DNA of 11,670 nucleotides from an uncultured Collinsella sp. (GCA_900546085.1 URBS01000068.1:1-11670), one strand, 5' to 3'; shown: positions 1-7,740, counted from the stretch's first letter. Notes: a model not told the origin generated them from the sequence alone. A program made the numbers and translations.

Positions 1-629
1 TAACAGTGGTGGTGCTGATGGCGCAGGGGCTGACGGATTCGTCCTTTCAGTACCATCTGACAACTGCAAAGAACAACGGCGTGACGAAAACGGAAATTGC
101 GGAGATCCTGACTCATGCGGCATTTTATGCGGGCTGGCCTAAGGCGTGGGCGGCTTTCCGTATGGCAAAGGAGGTATGGGCGGAGGACGATGCCGCCGAT
201 GCAAAAGCCAAGCATCAGAATGAAATGGTCTTTCCCATCGGCGAACCCAATGATGACTTTGCGAAATATTTTATTGGCCAAAGCTATCTCGCACCTCTTT
301 CTACGCAGCAGGTCGGTATTTACAATGTGACCTTTGAACCCGGCTGCCGTAACAATTGGCACATTCATCACGCCAAAAGCGGCGGCGGGCAGATCCTCGT
401 CTGCGTGGCTGGTCGAGGGCTTTACCAGGAGTGGGGAAAGCCGACACAGGAGCTGCGCCCCGGCGACGCGGTCAACATCGCCCCGGGGGTGAAGCACTGG
501 CACGGCGCCGCGCCCGACAGCTGGTTCTCTCATCTCGCGGTGGAGGTTCCGGGCGAGGAGGCCTCCAACGAGTGGTTGGAGCCCGTGGACGACGAGCAAT
601 ACCTTAAAGCGACTGACAAGGAGGCTTAG
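1..629 (+). CDS. Carboxymuconolactone decarboxylase-cupin fusion protein, 5' truncated
   Basis: The frame is open from the first complete codon (base 3) to the TAG at 627-629, so the true start lies outside the window; the GTG/ATG codons near the edge are internal. Numbering residues from the GTG at base 6, residues 1-58 are the C-terminal part of a carboxymuconolactone decarboxylase (CMD) domain, with the family-typical run THAAFYAGWPKAW around residues 36-48. Residues about 75-195 are a cupin barrel: motif 1 has metal ligands H119 and H121 with Q129 at the usual Glu position, and motif 2 is GDAVNIAPGVKHWH with H164. CMD-cupin fusions are common in gut anaerobes beside hydrolases and flavoproteins; the substrate is unknown. 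No AhpD-type CxxC is present, so peroxidase-partner activity is unlikely. The next gene starts 2 bases after this stop, with its Shine-Dalgarno inside this coding sequence, so the two were co-transcribed. Confidence 0.88.
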   Translation, partial: TVVVLMAQGLTDSSFQYHLTTAKNNGVTKTEIAEILTHAAFYAGWPKAWAAFRMAKEVWAEDDAADAKAKHQNEMVFPIGEPNDDFAKYFIGQSYLAPLSTQQVGIYNVTFEPGCRNNWHIHHAKSGGGQILVCVAGRGLYQEWGKPTQELRPGDAVNIAPGVKHWHGAAPDSWFSHLAVEVPGEEASNEWLEPVDDEQYLKATDKEA

Positions 630-631
630 GC

Positions 632-1100
632 ATGGAGCAGTTGAAGCTGACGCAGGAGTGGGACAAGGTTTTCTCCAAAAGCGACAAGGTCGAGCACGGC
701 AAGGCGACCTTCCACAACCGATACGGCATCACGCTCGCGGCTGACGTCTACATGCCGAAGAACGCGGAAGGCAAGTTGCCCGCCATCGCTGTCAGCGGCC
801 CGTTTGGCGCGGTGAAGGAGCAGTCCTCCGGCCTGTACGCGCAGAAGATGGCGGAGCTGGGCTTCTTCACAATCGCCTTCGACCCGTCCTATACCGGCGA
901 GAGCGGCGGCACGCCGCGCTACATGGCGTCGCCGGACATCAAACTCCCGCTATTTCAGCGAAACCGCGTACGGCAAGCTGACCGGGGACAACAAGGAGCT
1001 GCTCATTATCCCCGGTGCCAGTCACACCGATCTTTATGACCAGATGGACGTCATTCCGTTTGAGAAGCTGAAAGCGTTCTTTGAGGAGTATCTGAAATAA
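632..1100 (+). pseudogene. Alpha/beta hydrolase, broken by an internal deletion and frameshift
   Basis: The start ATG at 632 has a strong AAGGAGG at 618-624. Codons 1-104 (632-943) match the N-terminus of an anaerobe alpha/beta hydrolase: a strand-rich start, then AIAVSGPFGAVKEQSSGL and FDPSYTGESGGTPR. After MASPDIK the original frame runs into an unrelated tail that stops at 1039. The true C-terminus resumes one frame over at 945: SRYFSETAYGKLTGDNKELL, then IIPGASHTDLYDQMDVIPF and a TAA at 1098-1100. GASH carries the catalytic-His position. From memory these enzymes are about 300 residues, so roughly 150 or more are missing, including the nucleophile-serine elbow (GxSxG). A simple out-of-frame deletion at about 940-945 explains this. 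The short residual product would be inactive. An assembly error at the junction is the alternative. Confidence 0.85.
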
Positions 1101-1173
1101 GACGCACCTTGATTCAATACCAAGCCCCCAGCAACGATCCTTCTGAAGAGTGGGAGTAGCTGAAACGAGGCGA

Positions 1174-1202
1174 TTGATTAACTCCATTCGTTTTGGTTAC
1201 AA
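1174..1202 (+). promoter_or_regulatory. Possible promoter for the flavoprotein gene
   Basis: TTGATT (1174-1179) and TTACAA (1197-1202) are separated by 17 bases, a sigma70-like arrangement with a fair -35 and a weak -10. It lies about 45 bases before the ATG at 1245. The interval 1101-1244 shows no convincing terminator for the broken hydrolase, so read-through from upstream is equally possible. Confidence 0.3.
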
Positions 1203-1244
1203 AAAACATGCCGCGCGCCTGCAGTATGAAGGAGAGGGAATCCT

Positions 1245-1775
1245 ATGAATATCGTTGTATTGAGCGGTAGCCCGCGTAAGGGCGCCAATACAGATACCAT
1301 GGTCGAGGCGTTTGCCGAGACCGCGCGTGAGGGCGGCAATACGGTCGAGGTCGTCCGCGTTGCCAGCAAGAAGATCGCCGGCTGCTTGGGATGCCAGTAC
1401 TGCTTCGCTCATGAGGGCGTCTGCGTGCAGAAGGATGACATGGTCAACGTGATCGAGTCGCTGAAAGACGCAGATATGGTCGTCTTTGCCTCGCCTATCT
1501 ACTGGTTCGATATCACTGCGCAGGAGAAGGCTGTCATCGACCGCCTGTACGCCTTCGGTGCTACGGGCTTCCCGTTCACCAAGACGGCCCTTTTGCTCGA
1601 TAGCCACAGCGAGGGCGTCTATGATGCGGCGATCGCCATGTACAAGTCTACGTGCGCATACTGCAAGTGGGAGGACCAGGGCATTGTCACCATCAGCGGT
1701 ATGACCGAGCGCGACAGCATGGCCTCCTCGCCCAAGCTGGAAGAGGTGCGAGAGCTCGCTCGCAAGCTCGCCTAA
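1245..1775 (+). CDS. NADPH-dependent FMN reductase / iron-sulfur flavoprotein family
   Basis: This 176-residue protein opens with the FMN-phosphate loop of the flavodoxin-like fold, VVLSGSPRKGANTD (residues 4-17). The run VVFASPIYWFDITAQEK is the second family hallmark, where the isoalloxazine ring sits. Between them lies a compact cysteine motif, C47-x2-C50-x2-C53-x6-C60, matching the CX2CX2CX4-7C [4Fe-4S] ligand pattern of archaeal and clostridial iron-sulfur flavoproteins. The protein is probably a cytosolic, possibly dimeric electron-transfer flavoprotein or NAD(P)H oxidoreductase; its physiological acceptor cannot be read from sequence. The ATG is preceded by AAGGAGAGGG (1229-1238). It follows the decayed hydrolase and the CMD-cupin gene, a grouping typical of anaerobe redox cassettes. 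Whether the cysteines bind a cluster or are a structural relic is unresolved. Confidence 0.9.
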   Translation: MNIVVLSGSPRKGANTDTMVEAFAETAREGGNTVEVVRVASKKIAGCLGCQYCFAHEGVCVQKDDMVNVIESLKDADMVVFASPIYWFDITAQEKAVIDRLYAFGATGFPFTKTALLLDSHSEGVYDAAIAMYKSTCAYCKWEDQGIVTISGMTERDSMASSPKLEEVRELARKLA

Positions 1776-1840
1776 GGGCAAGAAGAGCGCATGGCAATCG
1801 GTGTTGGTGGAAATGCTTGCTGTCCTTACCGAGAGATAGG

Positions 1841-1875
1841 GGCGCATTCCCTCAAGCGCCGTATAGAACAATTTT
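1841..1875 (+). terminator. Weak terminator candidate after the flavoprotein gene
   Basis: GGCGC (1841-1845) and GCGCC (1856-1860) can form a 5-bp stem with a 10-base loop, followed by an AT-rich run containing TTTTT at about 1872-1876. The stem is short and the T-run is offset from it, so this is only a candidate. Confidence 0.2.
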
Positions 1876-1892
1876 TAAACGCAGAAAAATAA

Positions 1893-1920
1893 CTGAAAAC
1901 AAATTAATCCGCGTTAAAAT
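1893..1920 (+). promoter_or_regulatory. Likely promoter of the AAA_14/DUF4143 ATPase gene
   Basis: CTGAAA (1893-1898) and TAAAAT (1915-1920) are spaced by 16 bases within a markedly AT-rich stretch (about 1861-1935) in otherwise GC-rich DNA. It is 35 bases before the ATG at 1956, which has its own Shine-Dalgarno GAGGGAAGG (1941-1949). The position and composition suggest the gene is transcribed on its own. Confidence 0.4.
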
Positions 1921-1955
1921 ATTGTCAAACAGAAGTTCATGAGGGAAGGTTACGT

Positions 1956-3245
1956 ATGCGTCGCAAGGCAGACGAGCTCCTTAGGGAATGGCGAGACAGG
2001 GCTGATAGAAAACCTTTGCTGGTCAAAGGCGTGCGCCAGTGTGGCAAGACCTATATGCTCAGAACGTACGCTCAGGATCTTTTCGAATCGGTTGTCTACG
2101 TTAATCTTGAGAACGACCGGTCGGCGCGAGCGGATTTTTCGGGCGGTCTTGACCCTCATTCGATTGTGCGCGCGATCGAGGCTCGTACGGGACAGCGTAT
2201 CGTGCCTGGCAAAACCTTACTGTTCATTGACGAGATCCAGGCATGCGAGGAAGCGCTCACTTCCCTTAAATACTTTTGCGAAGATGCTCCCGAGTATTAC
2301 GTTGCGGCTGCTGGGTCGCTTCTTGGGGTTGCCATTAACCATCAGTCGTATTCGTTCCCCGTCGGAAAGATCGACTTGATCGAGATGACTCCACTCGATT
2401 TCGAGGAGTTTCTCTGGGCAATGGGGCACGATCAGCTGGTCGATGAGATACGCTCGTCATTCGAGTTAATGGGTCCTCTTGCGCCAAGCCTTCATGAAAA
2501 GGCGCTTAGGCTCTATCGACAGTATCTTGTTGTTGGCGGAATGCCCGAGGCGGTCCAAACGTATATCGATGATCAGTCAATCATTGATGTGGCCGAAAAG
2601 CATCGGATTATTCTCGACGGATATTCCGCCGACACCAATAAATATGCTGATGAACGCTTGAGCGCAAAGACGCGTGCGTGCTTCGATTCCATTCCACAGC
2701 AGCTTGCCAAAGAGAATCGCAAATTTCAATACAAGGTAGTGCGAGCGGGGGGCAATGCGTCTCTCTTTGGAGATGCTCTCGACTGGCTTGTATTGTCGGG
2801 TACGGTGGCGCGCTGCAGCCTAGTCGGGCAGATCGAAAGCCCTTTAGAGGCCTTCGTTAACCCTTCTGCTTTTAAAATCTATCAGGCGGATACAGGGCTG
2901 CTCGTCTCCAAGGCCGGTGCTCAACGCGCCGATATTCTTGCCGGCATCGGCGGCACATTCATGGGTGCACTTACCGAAAACTACGTCGCCCAACAGCTTT
3001 CAGCCATGGGCTATCCGCTGCATTATTGGGCGCGAGATAATCGTGCGGAAATCGACTTTGTAGTAGAGAAGCAGGGATGCTTGTCTGCGATTGAAGTCAA
3101 GGCGGGAGAGAACACAAGATCTCGAAGCCTGTCCTCACTTAAAAAGACCCATCCGGGCGTACGCCTTATCAGGCTATCGACTAAGCCCTTTGGAATGAAT
3201 GATGGGCTTATGTCTGTTCCACTTTATGCGGCATTTTGTCTATAG
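1956..3245 (+). CDS. AAA_14 / DUF4143 family ATPase
   Basis: The 429-residue product has the standard two-part layout of this family. The N-terminal AAA_14 ATPase domain carries a Walker A of the family form GVRQCGKT (residues 25-32, K31/T32), a Walker B LLFIDEIQ (88-95, D92/E93) and a following GS at 120-121. The C-terminal DUF4143 region ends in a restriction-endonuclease-like pattern: AEIDFVV (364-370, D367) then AIEVKAG (378-384, E380, K382), the spacing of a PD-(D/E)xK core. The length is normal and nothing is broken. Members are widespread, often single-gene and variably present in gut bacteria; no biochemical role is firmly established, although nucleic-acid handling is suggested by the nuclease-like half. 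It is flanked by its own promoter and a strong hairpin, with no partner gene. Confidence 0.92.
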   Translation: MRRKADELLREWRDRADRKPLLVKGVRQCGKTYMLRTYAQDLFESVVYVNLENDRSARADFSGGLDPHSIVRAIEARTGQRIVPGKTLLFIDEIQACEEALTSLKYFCEDAPEYYVAAAGSLLGVAINHQSYSFPVGKIDLIEMTPLDFEEFLWAMGHDQLVDEIRSSFELMGPLAPSLHEKALRLYRQYLVVGGMPEAVQTYIDDQSIIDVAEKHRIILDGYSADTNKYADERLSAKTRACFDSIPQQLAKENRKFQYKVVRAGGNASLFGDALDWLVLSGTVARCSLVGQIESPLEAFVNPSAFKIYQADTGLLVSKAGAQRADILAGIGGTFMGALTENYVAQQLSAMGYPLHYWARDNRAEIDFVVEKQGCLSAIEVKAGENTRSRSLSSLKKTHPGVRLIRLSTKPFGMNDGLMSVPLYAAFCL

Positions 3246-3267
3246 GGATGATGCTGGTGTAATGCAT

Positions 3268-3304
3268 GGGGCCCGGAGCGCGATGCTGCTGCGCTCCGGG
3301 CCCC
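3268..3304. terminator. 14-bp perfect hairpin between convergent genes
   Basis: The arms at 3268-3281 and 3291-3304 are perfectly complementary over 14 bp (left arm GGGGCCCGGAGCGC) with a 9-base loop. It sits in the 98 bases between the ATPase stop (3245) and the stop of the leftward topoisomerase gene (3344). Neither side has a strong T-run (only GCTGCTTTG on the right), so it may act as a bidirectional, weakly intrinsic or factor-assisted terminator or as an RNA 3'-end stabiliser. Confidence 0.65.
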
Positions 3305-3343
3305 GCTGCTTTGTAAGCCCATGACAGTTTGGCCACCGTTGTT

Positions 3344-5584
3344 TTAGTCAAACAGACTCGGCATGTCGTTTTCTTTCATGAGGGCACCGGCAGAGGGGAG
3401 GCTCTGCGCGGTGAACTTCTCGGCGGAGACGCCGGCGCCAAGGATCTCCTCGGTTGTGCCGACGGTGGTGACCGAGCGGCCCTTCTTGGCGGTAAAGGCC
3501 TGGACGCCCTGCGTGTTGGTGGTCGTCTTGGTCTTGAGCAGCGACGTGTTGAAGTTCATCAAACGATAGTCGCTCGAGACCAGCGCGATGTCGCGATCTT
3601 CCTTGAGCACCTGGGCATACAGCAGCTTGCTGCCACTGTAGATGGCGTTCTTGAGGCGCTTGCGGTTGGTCTTGGTGACGTATCCAGAAAGCGCGACGCG
3701 GACCACGCGGCCGTTCTCAAAGACGAAGAGAACGTCGGCCTTGTAGTCCTCGGGGTCGATAACCCAGATGACACTCTCGTCGGGTTCCATCTCGAGATCG
3801 GTCGGCAGGTACGAGCCCAGCTGGGCCGACTTGGTATCCTCAAACGCCGCGACCTTGCACTTGTATACCTGGCTCTTATTGGTAAAGACCAACAGCTCGT
3901 GCGTGTTGGAGGACGGGAACTCGATAAAGGGTTTGTCGCCGTCCTTGTACTTGAGCGTGGTCGCCTTCTTGAGCACGCGGTCCGTCATCTTCTTGAGGTA
4001 GCCATCGCGCGAGAGCATGATGGTCACCGGGTACTCCTCGACCTCGGGCTCCAGGCTCATCTCGACGACCTCGTGGGGCTCAATCCTGCCCGTGCGGCGC
4101 GGCATCACGTACTTCTTGTTGACCGCGGCCAGCTCGTCGCTGATAACCTTCTTGATGTTTTCCTCGCTCGAAAGGATCTCCTCAAGCTCGGCGATCTCGC
4201 CCTCGAGCTTTGCAATGTCCTTGGTGCGGTTGAGGATGTATTCCTCGTTGATGTTGCGGAGCTTGAGCTCGGCAACAAACTCGGCCTGGGTCTCGTCGAT
4301 GTCGAAGCCGCGCATAAGGTTGGGCACGACCTCGGCCTCGAGCTTGGTACCGCGGATGATGGCGATGGCCTTGTCGATATCGAGCAGAATCGCCTCGAGG
4401 CCGTGCAGCAGGTGCAGACGCTCGGACTTTTTTCCCAGGTCAAAGTTAATGCGGCGACGCGTGGACTCAATACGCCACTTGACCCACTCGTGCAAGATCT
4501 GGCGCACGCCCATAACGCGGGGATAGCCGTCGACCAGCACGTTGAAGTTGCACGAGAATGAATCCTGCAGCGTGGTCGAGCGATAAAGCTTCGCCATAAG
4601 CTTGTCGGGGTCGACACCGCGCTTAAGGTCGATGGCGACGCGCAGGCCCGATAGGTCGGTCTCGTCACGGATGTCGGCGATCTCCTTGACCTTGCCCTCT
4701 TTGGAAAGCTTGACGATCCGCTCGATGATGACATCGGTCTTGGTGGTGTAGGGGATCTCGTACACCTCGATGATGCGCTCTTCGGGAATCCAGCGCCAGC
4801 GGGAGCGGATCTGGAAGCTGCCAAGGCCGGTCTCGACAATCTTTTCCATCTCCTCGCGGCGGTAGATAATCTCGCCGCCGGTCGAGAAGTCGGGCATGGG
4901 CATGTACTCGAGCAGATCGCAGTCGGGATCCTGCAGGTAATGCATCGTGGCGGTGCAGACCTCGTTGAGGTTGAAACCGCAGATGTCGGACGCCATGGCG
5001 ACGCCGATGCCCTTGTTGGCCGAGACAAGGATGTTGGGGAACGTGGTGGGCAGCAGGCGCGGCTCCTTCATGGCGCCGTCGTAGCTGTCGACGAAGTCGA
5101 CCGGGTCCTTGTCGATGTCCTTGAAGATCTCGGCGCTGATGGGGGAGAGCTTGGCTTCGGTATAACGCGAGGCGGCGTAGCTCAGGTCGCCCGAATAGTA
5201 CTTGCCAAAGTTGCCCTTCGACTCCACGAAGGGGGCGAGCAGCGCCTCGTTGCCGGTAGCCAGACGCACCATCGTCTCGTAGATCGCGGCATCGCCATGC
5301 GGGTTGAGCTTCATGGTCTGGCCCACGATGTTAGCGCTCTTCTGGCGCTCGCCCTTGAGCAGGCCCATCTTGTACATGGTGTAGAGCAGCTTGCGGTGCG
5401 AGGGCTTAAAGCCGTCGATCTCGGGGAACGCACGCGAGACGTTGACGCTCATGGCGTAGGGCATGTAGTTGACCTCGAGCGTCTGCGTGATCGGCTGGTC
5501 GGTGACCTCGGAGTGCAGGCCGATGACGTTCTCGGCGTTGACCTGCTTTTTCTTTGGCTGGTTCTTCGTCTTCTTCTTTGCCAC
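3344..5584 (-). CDS. parC: DNA topoisomerase IV-type subunit A (ParC/GyrA family)
   Basis: This is the breakage-reunion subunit of a type IIA topoisomerase, 746 residues. It shows the winged-helix region with GERQKSANIVGQTM and LNPHGDAAIYETMVRLATGN, then GNFGKYYSGDLSYAASRYTE with the catalytic Tyr at 141 next to R140. A helical coiled region follows (about 370-500, rich in L/E/K, including LKLRNINEEYIL), and a C-terminal beta-pinwheel domain of six-blade type (about 520-730). No GyrA box (QRRGGKG) is seen in the C-terminal domain, which argues for a decatenase (topoisomerase IV-like) rather than a gyrase. The start is GTG at 5584-5582 with AGAGGA four bases before it. It follows the B subunit by 45 bases in the same direction, so they form one operon and one A2B2 enzyme. 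Assigning parC rather than gyrA is inference from the missing box and the pairing. Confidence 0.93.
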   Translation of the reverse strand: MAKKKTKNQPKKKQVNAENVIGLHSEVTDQPITQTLEVNYMPYAMSVNVSRAFPEIDGFKPSHRKLLYTMYKMGLLKGERQKSANIVGQTMKLNPHGDAAIYETMVRLATGNEALLAPFVESKGNFGKYYSGDLSYAASRYTEAKLSPISAEIFKDIDKDPVDFVDSYDGAMKEPRLLPTTFPNILVSANKGIGVAMASDICGFNLNEVCTATMHYLQDPDCDLLEYMPMPDFSTGGEIIYRREEMEKIVETGLGSFQIRSRWRWIPEERIIEVYEIPYTTKTDVIIERIVKLSKEGKVKEIADIRDETDLSGLRVAIDLKRGVDPDKLMAKLYRSTTLQDSFSCNFNVLVDGYPRVMGVRQILHEWVKWRIESTRRRINFDLGKKSERLHLLHGLEAILLDIDKAIAIIRGTKLEAEVVPNLMRGFDIDETQAEFVAELKLRNINEEYILNRTKDIAKLEGEIAELEEILSSEENIKKVISDELAAVNKKYVMPRRTGRIEPHEVVEMSLEPEVEEYPVTIMLSRDGYLKKMTDRVLKKATTLKYKDGDKPFIEFPSSNTHELLVFTNKSQVYKCKVAAFEDTKSAQLGSYLPTDLEMEPDESVIWVIDPEDYKADVLFVFENGRVVRVALSGYVTKTNRKRLKNAIYSGSKLLYAQVLKEDRDIALVSSDYRLMNFNTSLLKTKTTTNTQGVQAFTAKKGRSVTTVGTTEEILGAGVSAEKFTAQSLPSAGALMKENDMPSLFD

Positions 5585-5629
5585 GATATCCTCTTGAACT
5601 TCTTATGGGCCGTCGTTATCGATTTGCTG

Positions 5630-7627
5630 CTATTGCAGGTCCAGCTGGTCCAGGTATTCCTTGCCGTGCTCCGAGATATGGCGCTTGCGGCCCGCCTCGT
5701 CGTTGCCCAGCAACAGGTTGAACATGGTCTCCATCTTGGTGACGTCCTCGGGCTCCACCTTGATCAGACGGCGCGTCTCGGGGTTCATGGTGGTGAGCCA
5801 CATCATGTCCGGATCGTTCTCACCAAGACCCTTGGAGCGGTTGATGGAGCACTTCTGGTCGCCGATCTCCTTGAGGATGCCGTTCTTCTCGAGCTCGGTG
5901 TAGGCAAAGTAGGTCTTCTCTTTGCAGTTGATCTCGTAGAGCGGCGACTCGGCGATATACACGTAGCCCTCGTCGATAAGTGTGGGCACCAGGCGGTAGA
6001 GCATGGTGAGTACGAGCGTGCGGATGTGGTAGCCGTCGACGTCGGCGTCCGTACAGATGATGACCTTGTTCCAGTTGAGGTTGTCCAGGTCAAAGGCACC
6101 AAGGTTCTTGATGCGCTTGTCCTTGATCTCCACGCCGCAGCCCAGCACGCGCATGAGGTCCATGATGATGTCGGACTTAAAGATGCGCGGATAGTCTTCC
6201 TTTAGGCAGTTGAGGATCTTACCGCGGACGGGCATAACACCCTGGAACTCGGCATCGCGCGAGGTGCGAATGGCGCCTGCTGCCGAGTCGCCCTCTACGA
6301 TGTAGATCTCGCGGCGGCTCTTGTCCTTGGAGCGGCAGTCGATGAACTTCTGCACGCGGTTGGCCATGTCGGTCTTCTGCTGCAGGTTGGTTTTGATGCT
6401 CTGGCGCGTCTTCTCGGCGTTCTCGCGCGAACGCTTGTTGATGAGCACCTGCTCCATGATTTTGTTGGCAGCGTCTTTGTTCTCGATCAGGTAAGTCGAG
6501 AGGCGCTCCTTAAAGAAGGCCGTCATGGCCTGCTGGATAAAGCGGTTGTTGATGGCCTTCTTGGTCTGGTTTTCGTAGGACGTCTGGGTGGAGAAGCAGT
6601 TGGTCACCAGCACCAGGCAGTCCTGGACGTCTTGCCACTTAATGCCGCTCTCGTTTTTGTTGTACTTGCCCTGTTGCTTGATGTAGGCATCGATGGCGCT
6701 GGTCAGAGCACTGCGGGCAGCCTTCTCGGGCGAGCCGCCGTTCTCGAGCCATGACGAGTTGTGGTAGTACTCCTGCATCATGAAGGTGCGCGAGAAGCAC
6801 ATGCACGCGGTAATCTTGACGTTGTAGTCGGGCAGGTCCTCGCGGTCGCGACCGCGACGGTCGGCCTCGATAAAGAAGGGCTCGGTGAGGTAGTCGGTAC
6901 CGACCTTCTCGAGCACGTAGTCCTCGATGCCCTTGGGATAGCAAAAATCCTCTTCGGAAAACTCGCCATCGTCGCCCTCAATGCGCAGGCGGAAGGTCAC
7001 GTTGGCGTTGACCACGGCCTGACGGCGCATGGTCTCGCGATACCAATCGTGGGAAATGCTAATCGAGGTAAAGACCTCAAGATCGGGACGCCACTTGATA
7101 GTGGTGCCGGTGCGGTCCTCGTTGCTGGGCTCAATCTCGAGTGCCTTCTTCTTGGTGCCGACGACCTTGCCCCTCTTAAAGTGCAGGGAGTACTTGTTGC
7201 CGTCGCGCCAAACCGTGACGTCCATGTACTCGGATGCGTACTGGGTCGCGCACGAGCCCAAGCCGTTGGTGCCGAGCGAGAAGTCGTAGTCGCCGCCCTG
7301 GTTGTTGTTGTACTTGCCGCCGGCGTAGAGCTCGCAGAAGACGAGCTCCCAGTTAAAGCGCTTCTCGGAAGGGTTCCAGTCGAGCGGGCAGCCACGGCCG
7401 TTATCCTCTACCTGAATGGAGCCATCGCGAAAGGCGGTAAGGGTGATAAGTTTGCCGTAGCCCTGGCGTGCCTCGTCAACGGCGTTGGACAGGATCTCGA
7501 AGGCAGCATGCGCGCAGCCGTCGAGCCCGTCCGAGCCAAAGATGACGGCGGGGCGCAGGCGTACGCGCTCCTCGTCCTTGAGCTGGCGGATACTGTCGTT
7601 ACCATAGTTTGCGGTGTTTTTTGCCAT
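5630..7627 (-). CDS. parE: DNA topoisomerase IV-type subunit B (ParE/GyrB family)
   Basis: This is the ATPase and TOPRIM subunit, 665 residues from the chosen ATG at 7627-7625. The GHKL ATPase has AAFEILSNAVDEA (E44, N48, D51), DNGRG (75-79), LYAGGKY (100-106) and GTNGLGS (119-125). The transducer and linker follow. The TOPRIM domain has EGDSAAG (445-451) and CTDADVDGYHIRTL (TDADVDG 526-532) for metal binding, then RSKGLGENDPDMMW (597-610). The length fits ParE-type subunits. The frame stays open 57 codons further upstream to an ATG at 7798, but that part has no family similarity and covers a LexA-like box, so the start at MAKNTANYG is preferred. Its only strong Shine-Dalgarno, AAAGGAG, ends 16 bases upstream, unusually far. 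An ATG at 7666 (M45 of the long frame) has no Shine-Dalgarno. Confidence 0.92.
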   Translation of the reverse strand: MAKNTANYGNDSIRQLKDEERVRLRPAVIFGSDGLDGCAHAAFEILSNAVDEARQGYGKLITLTAFRDGSIQVEDNGRGCPLDWNPSEKRFNWELVFCELYAGGKYNNNQGGDYDFSLGTNGLGSCATQYASEYMDVTVWRDGNKYSLHFKRGKVVGTKKKALEIEPSNEDRTGTTIKWRPDLEVFTSISISHDWYRETMRRQAVVNANVTFRLRIEGDDGEFSEEDFCYPKGIEDYVLEKVGTDYLTEPFFIEADRRGRDREDLPDYNVKITACMCFSRTFMMQEYYHNSSWLENGGSPEKAARSALTSAIDAYIKQQGKYNKNESGIKWQDVQDCLVLVTNCFSTQTSYENQTKKAINNRFIQQAMTAFFKERLSTYLIENKDAANKIMEQVLINKRSRENAEKTRQSIKTNLQQKTDMANRVQKFIDCRSKDKSRREIYIVEGDSAAGAIRTSRDAEFQGVMPVRGKILNCLKEDYPRIFKSDIIMDLMRVLGCGVEIKDKRIKNLGAFDLDNLNWNKVIICTDADVDGYHIRTLVLTMLYRLVPTLIDEGYVYIAESPLYEINCKEKTYFAYTELEKNGILKEIGDQKCSINRSKGLGENDPDMMWLTTMNPETRRLIKVEPEDVTKMETMFNLLLGNDEAGRKRHISEHGKEYLDQLDLQ

Positions 7628-7726
7628 ACTCGCTCTCTCGGTGCTCCTTTGCTGCGTTTTAGTCATATAGATAGTCAAGGTAGCATAGCCCAGCCCACAG
7701 ACGATTCCACCCAACACGAAATCCAT

Positions 7727-7740
7727 CGAACAATCGTTCG
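7727..7740. promoter_or_regulatory. LexA (SOS) box-like palindrome upstream of parE
   Basis: CGAACAATCGTTCG is two perfect 5-bp inverted arms (CGAAC/GTTCG) around a 4-base spacer. The known Gram-positive LexA consensus is CGAACRNRYGTTYC and the actinobacterial form is TCGAAC-N4-GTTCGA. With its flanks the site reads TCGAAC-AATC-GTTCGG, 11 of 12 defined bases of the latter. It centres about 107 bases before the parE ATG, where a repressor of the topoisomerase operon could bind. No other palindrome of this sequence was noticed in the window. Function is inferred. Confidence 0.55.

Noticed and set aside
1956..3245. Calling the AAA_14/DUF4143 gene a defence system
   Set aside because: There is no partner nuclease, methylase or toxin beside it, and the family has no established defence role that the sequence could confirm.
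3329..4561. Long rightward open frame opposite the A subunit
   Set aside because: It is the antisense shadow of parC in high-GC DNA; composition is V/L/D/H-rich low-information sequence with no domain, and the opposite frame has clear family motifs.
4940..6205. Rightward 421-codon frame spanning the parC/parE junction
   Set aside because: It overlies two conserved genes on the other strand, has no ribosome binding site and shows no recognisable domain.
3344..7627. Annotating the pair as gyrB-gyrA
   Set aside because: No GyrA box was found in the C-terminal domain of the A subunit, and the sequences diverge from typical gyrase; a topoisomerase IV-type call fits better.
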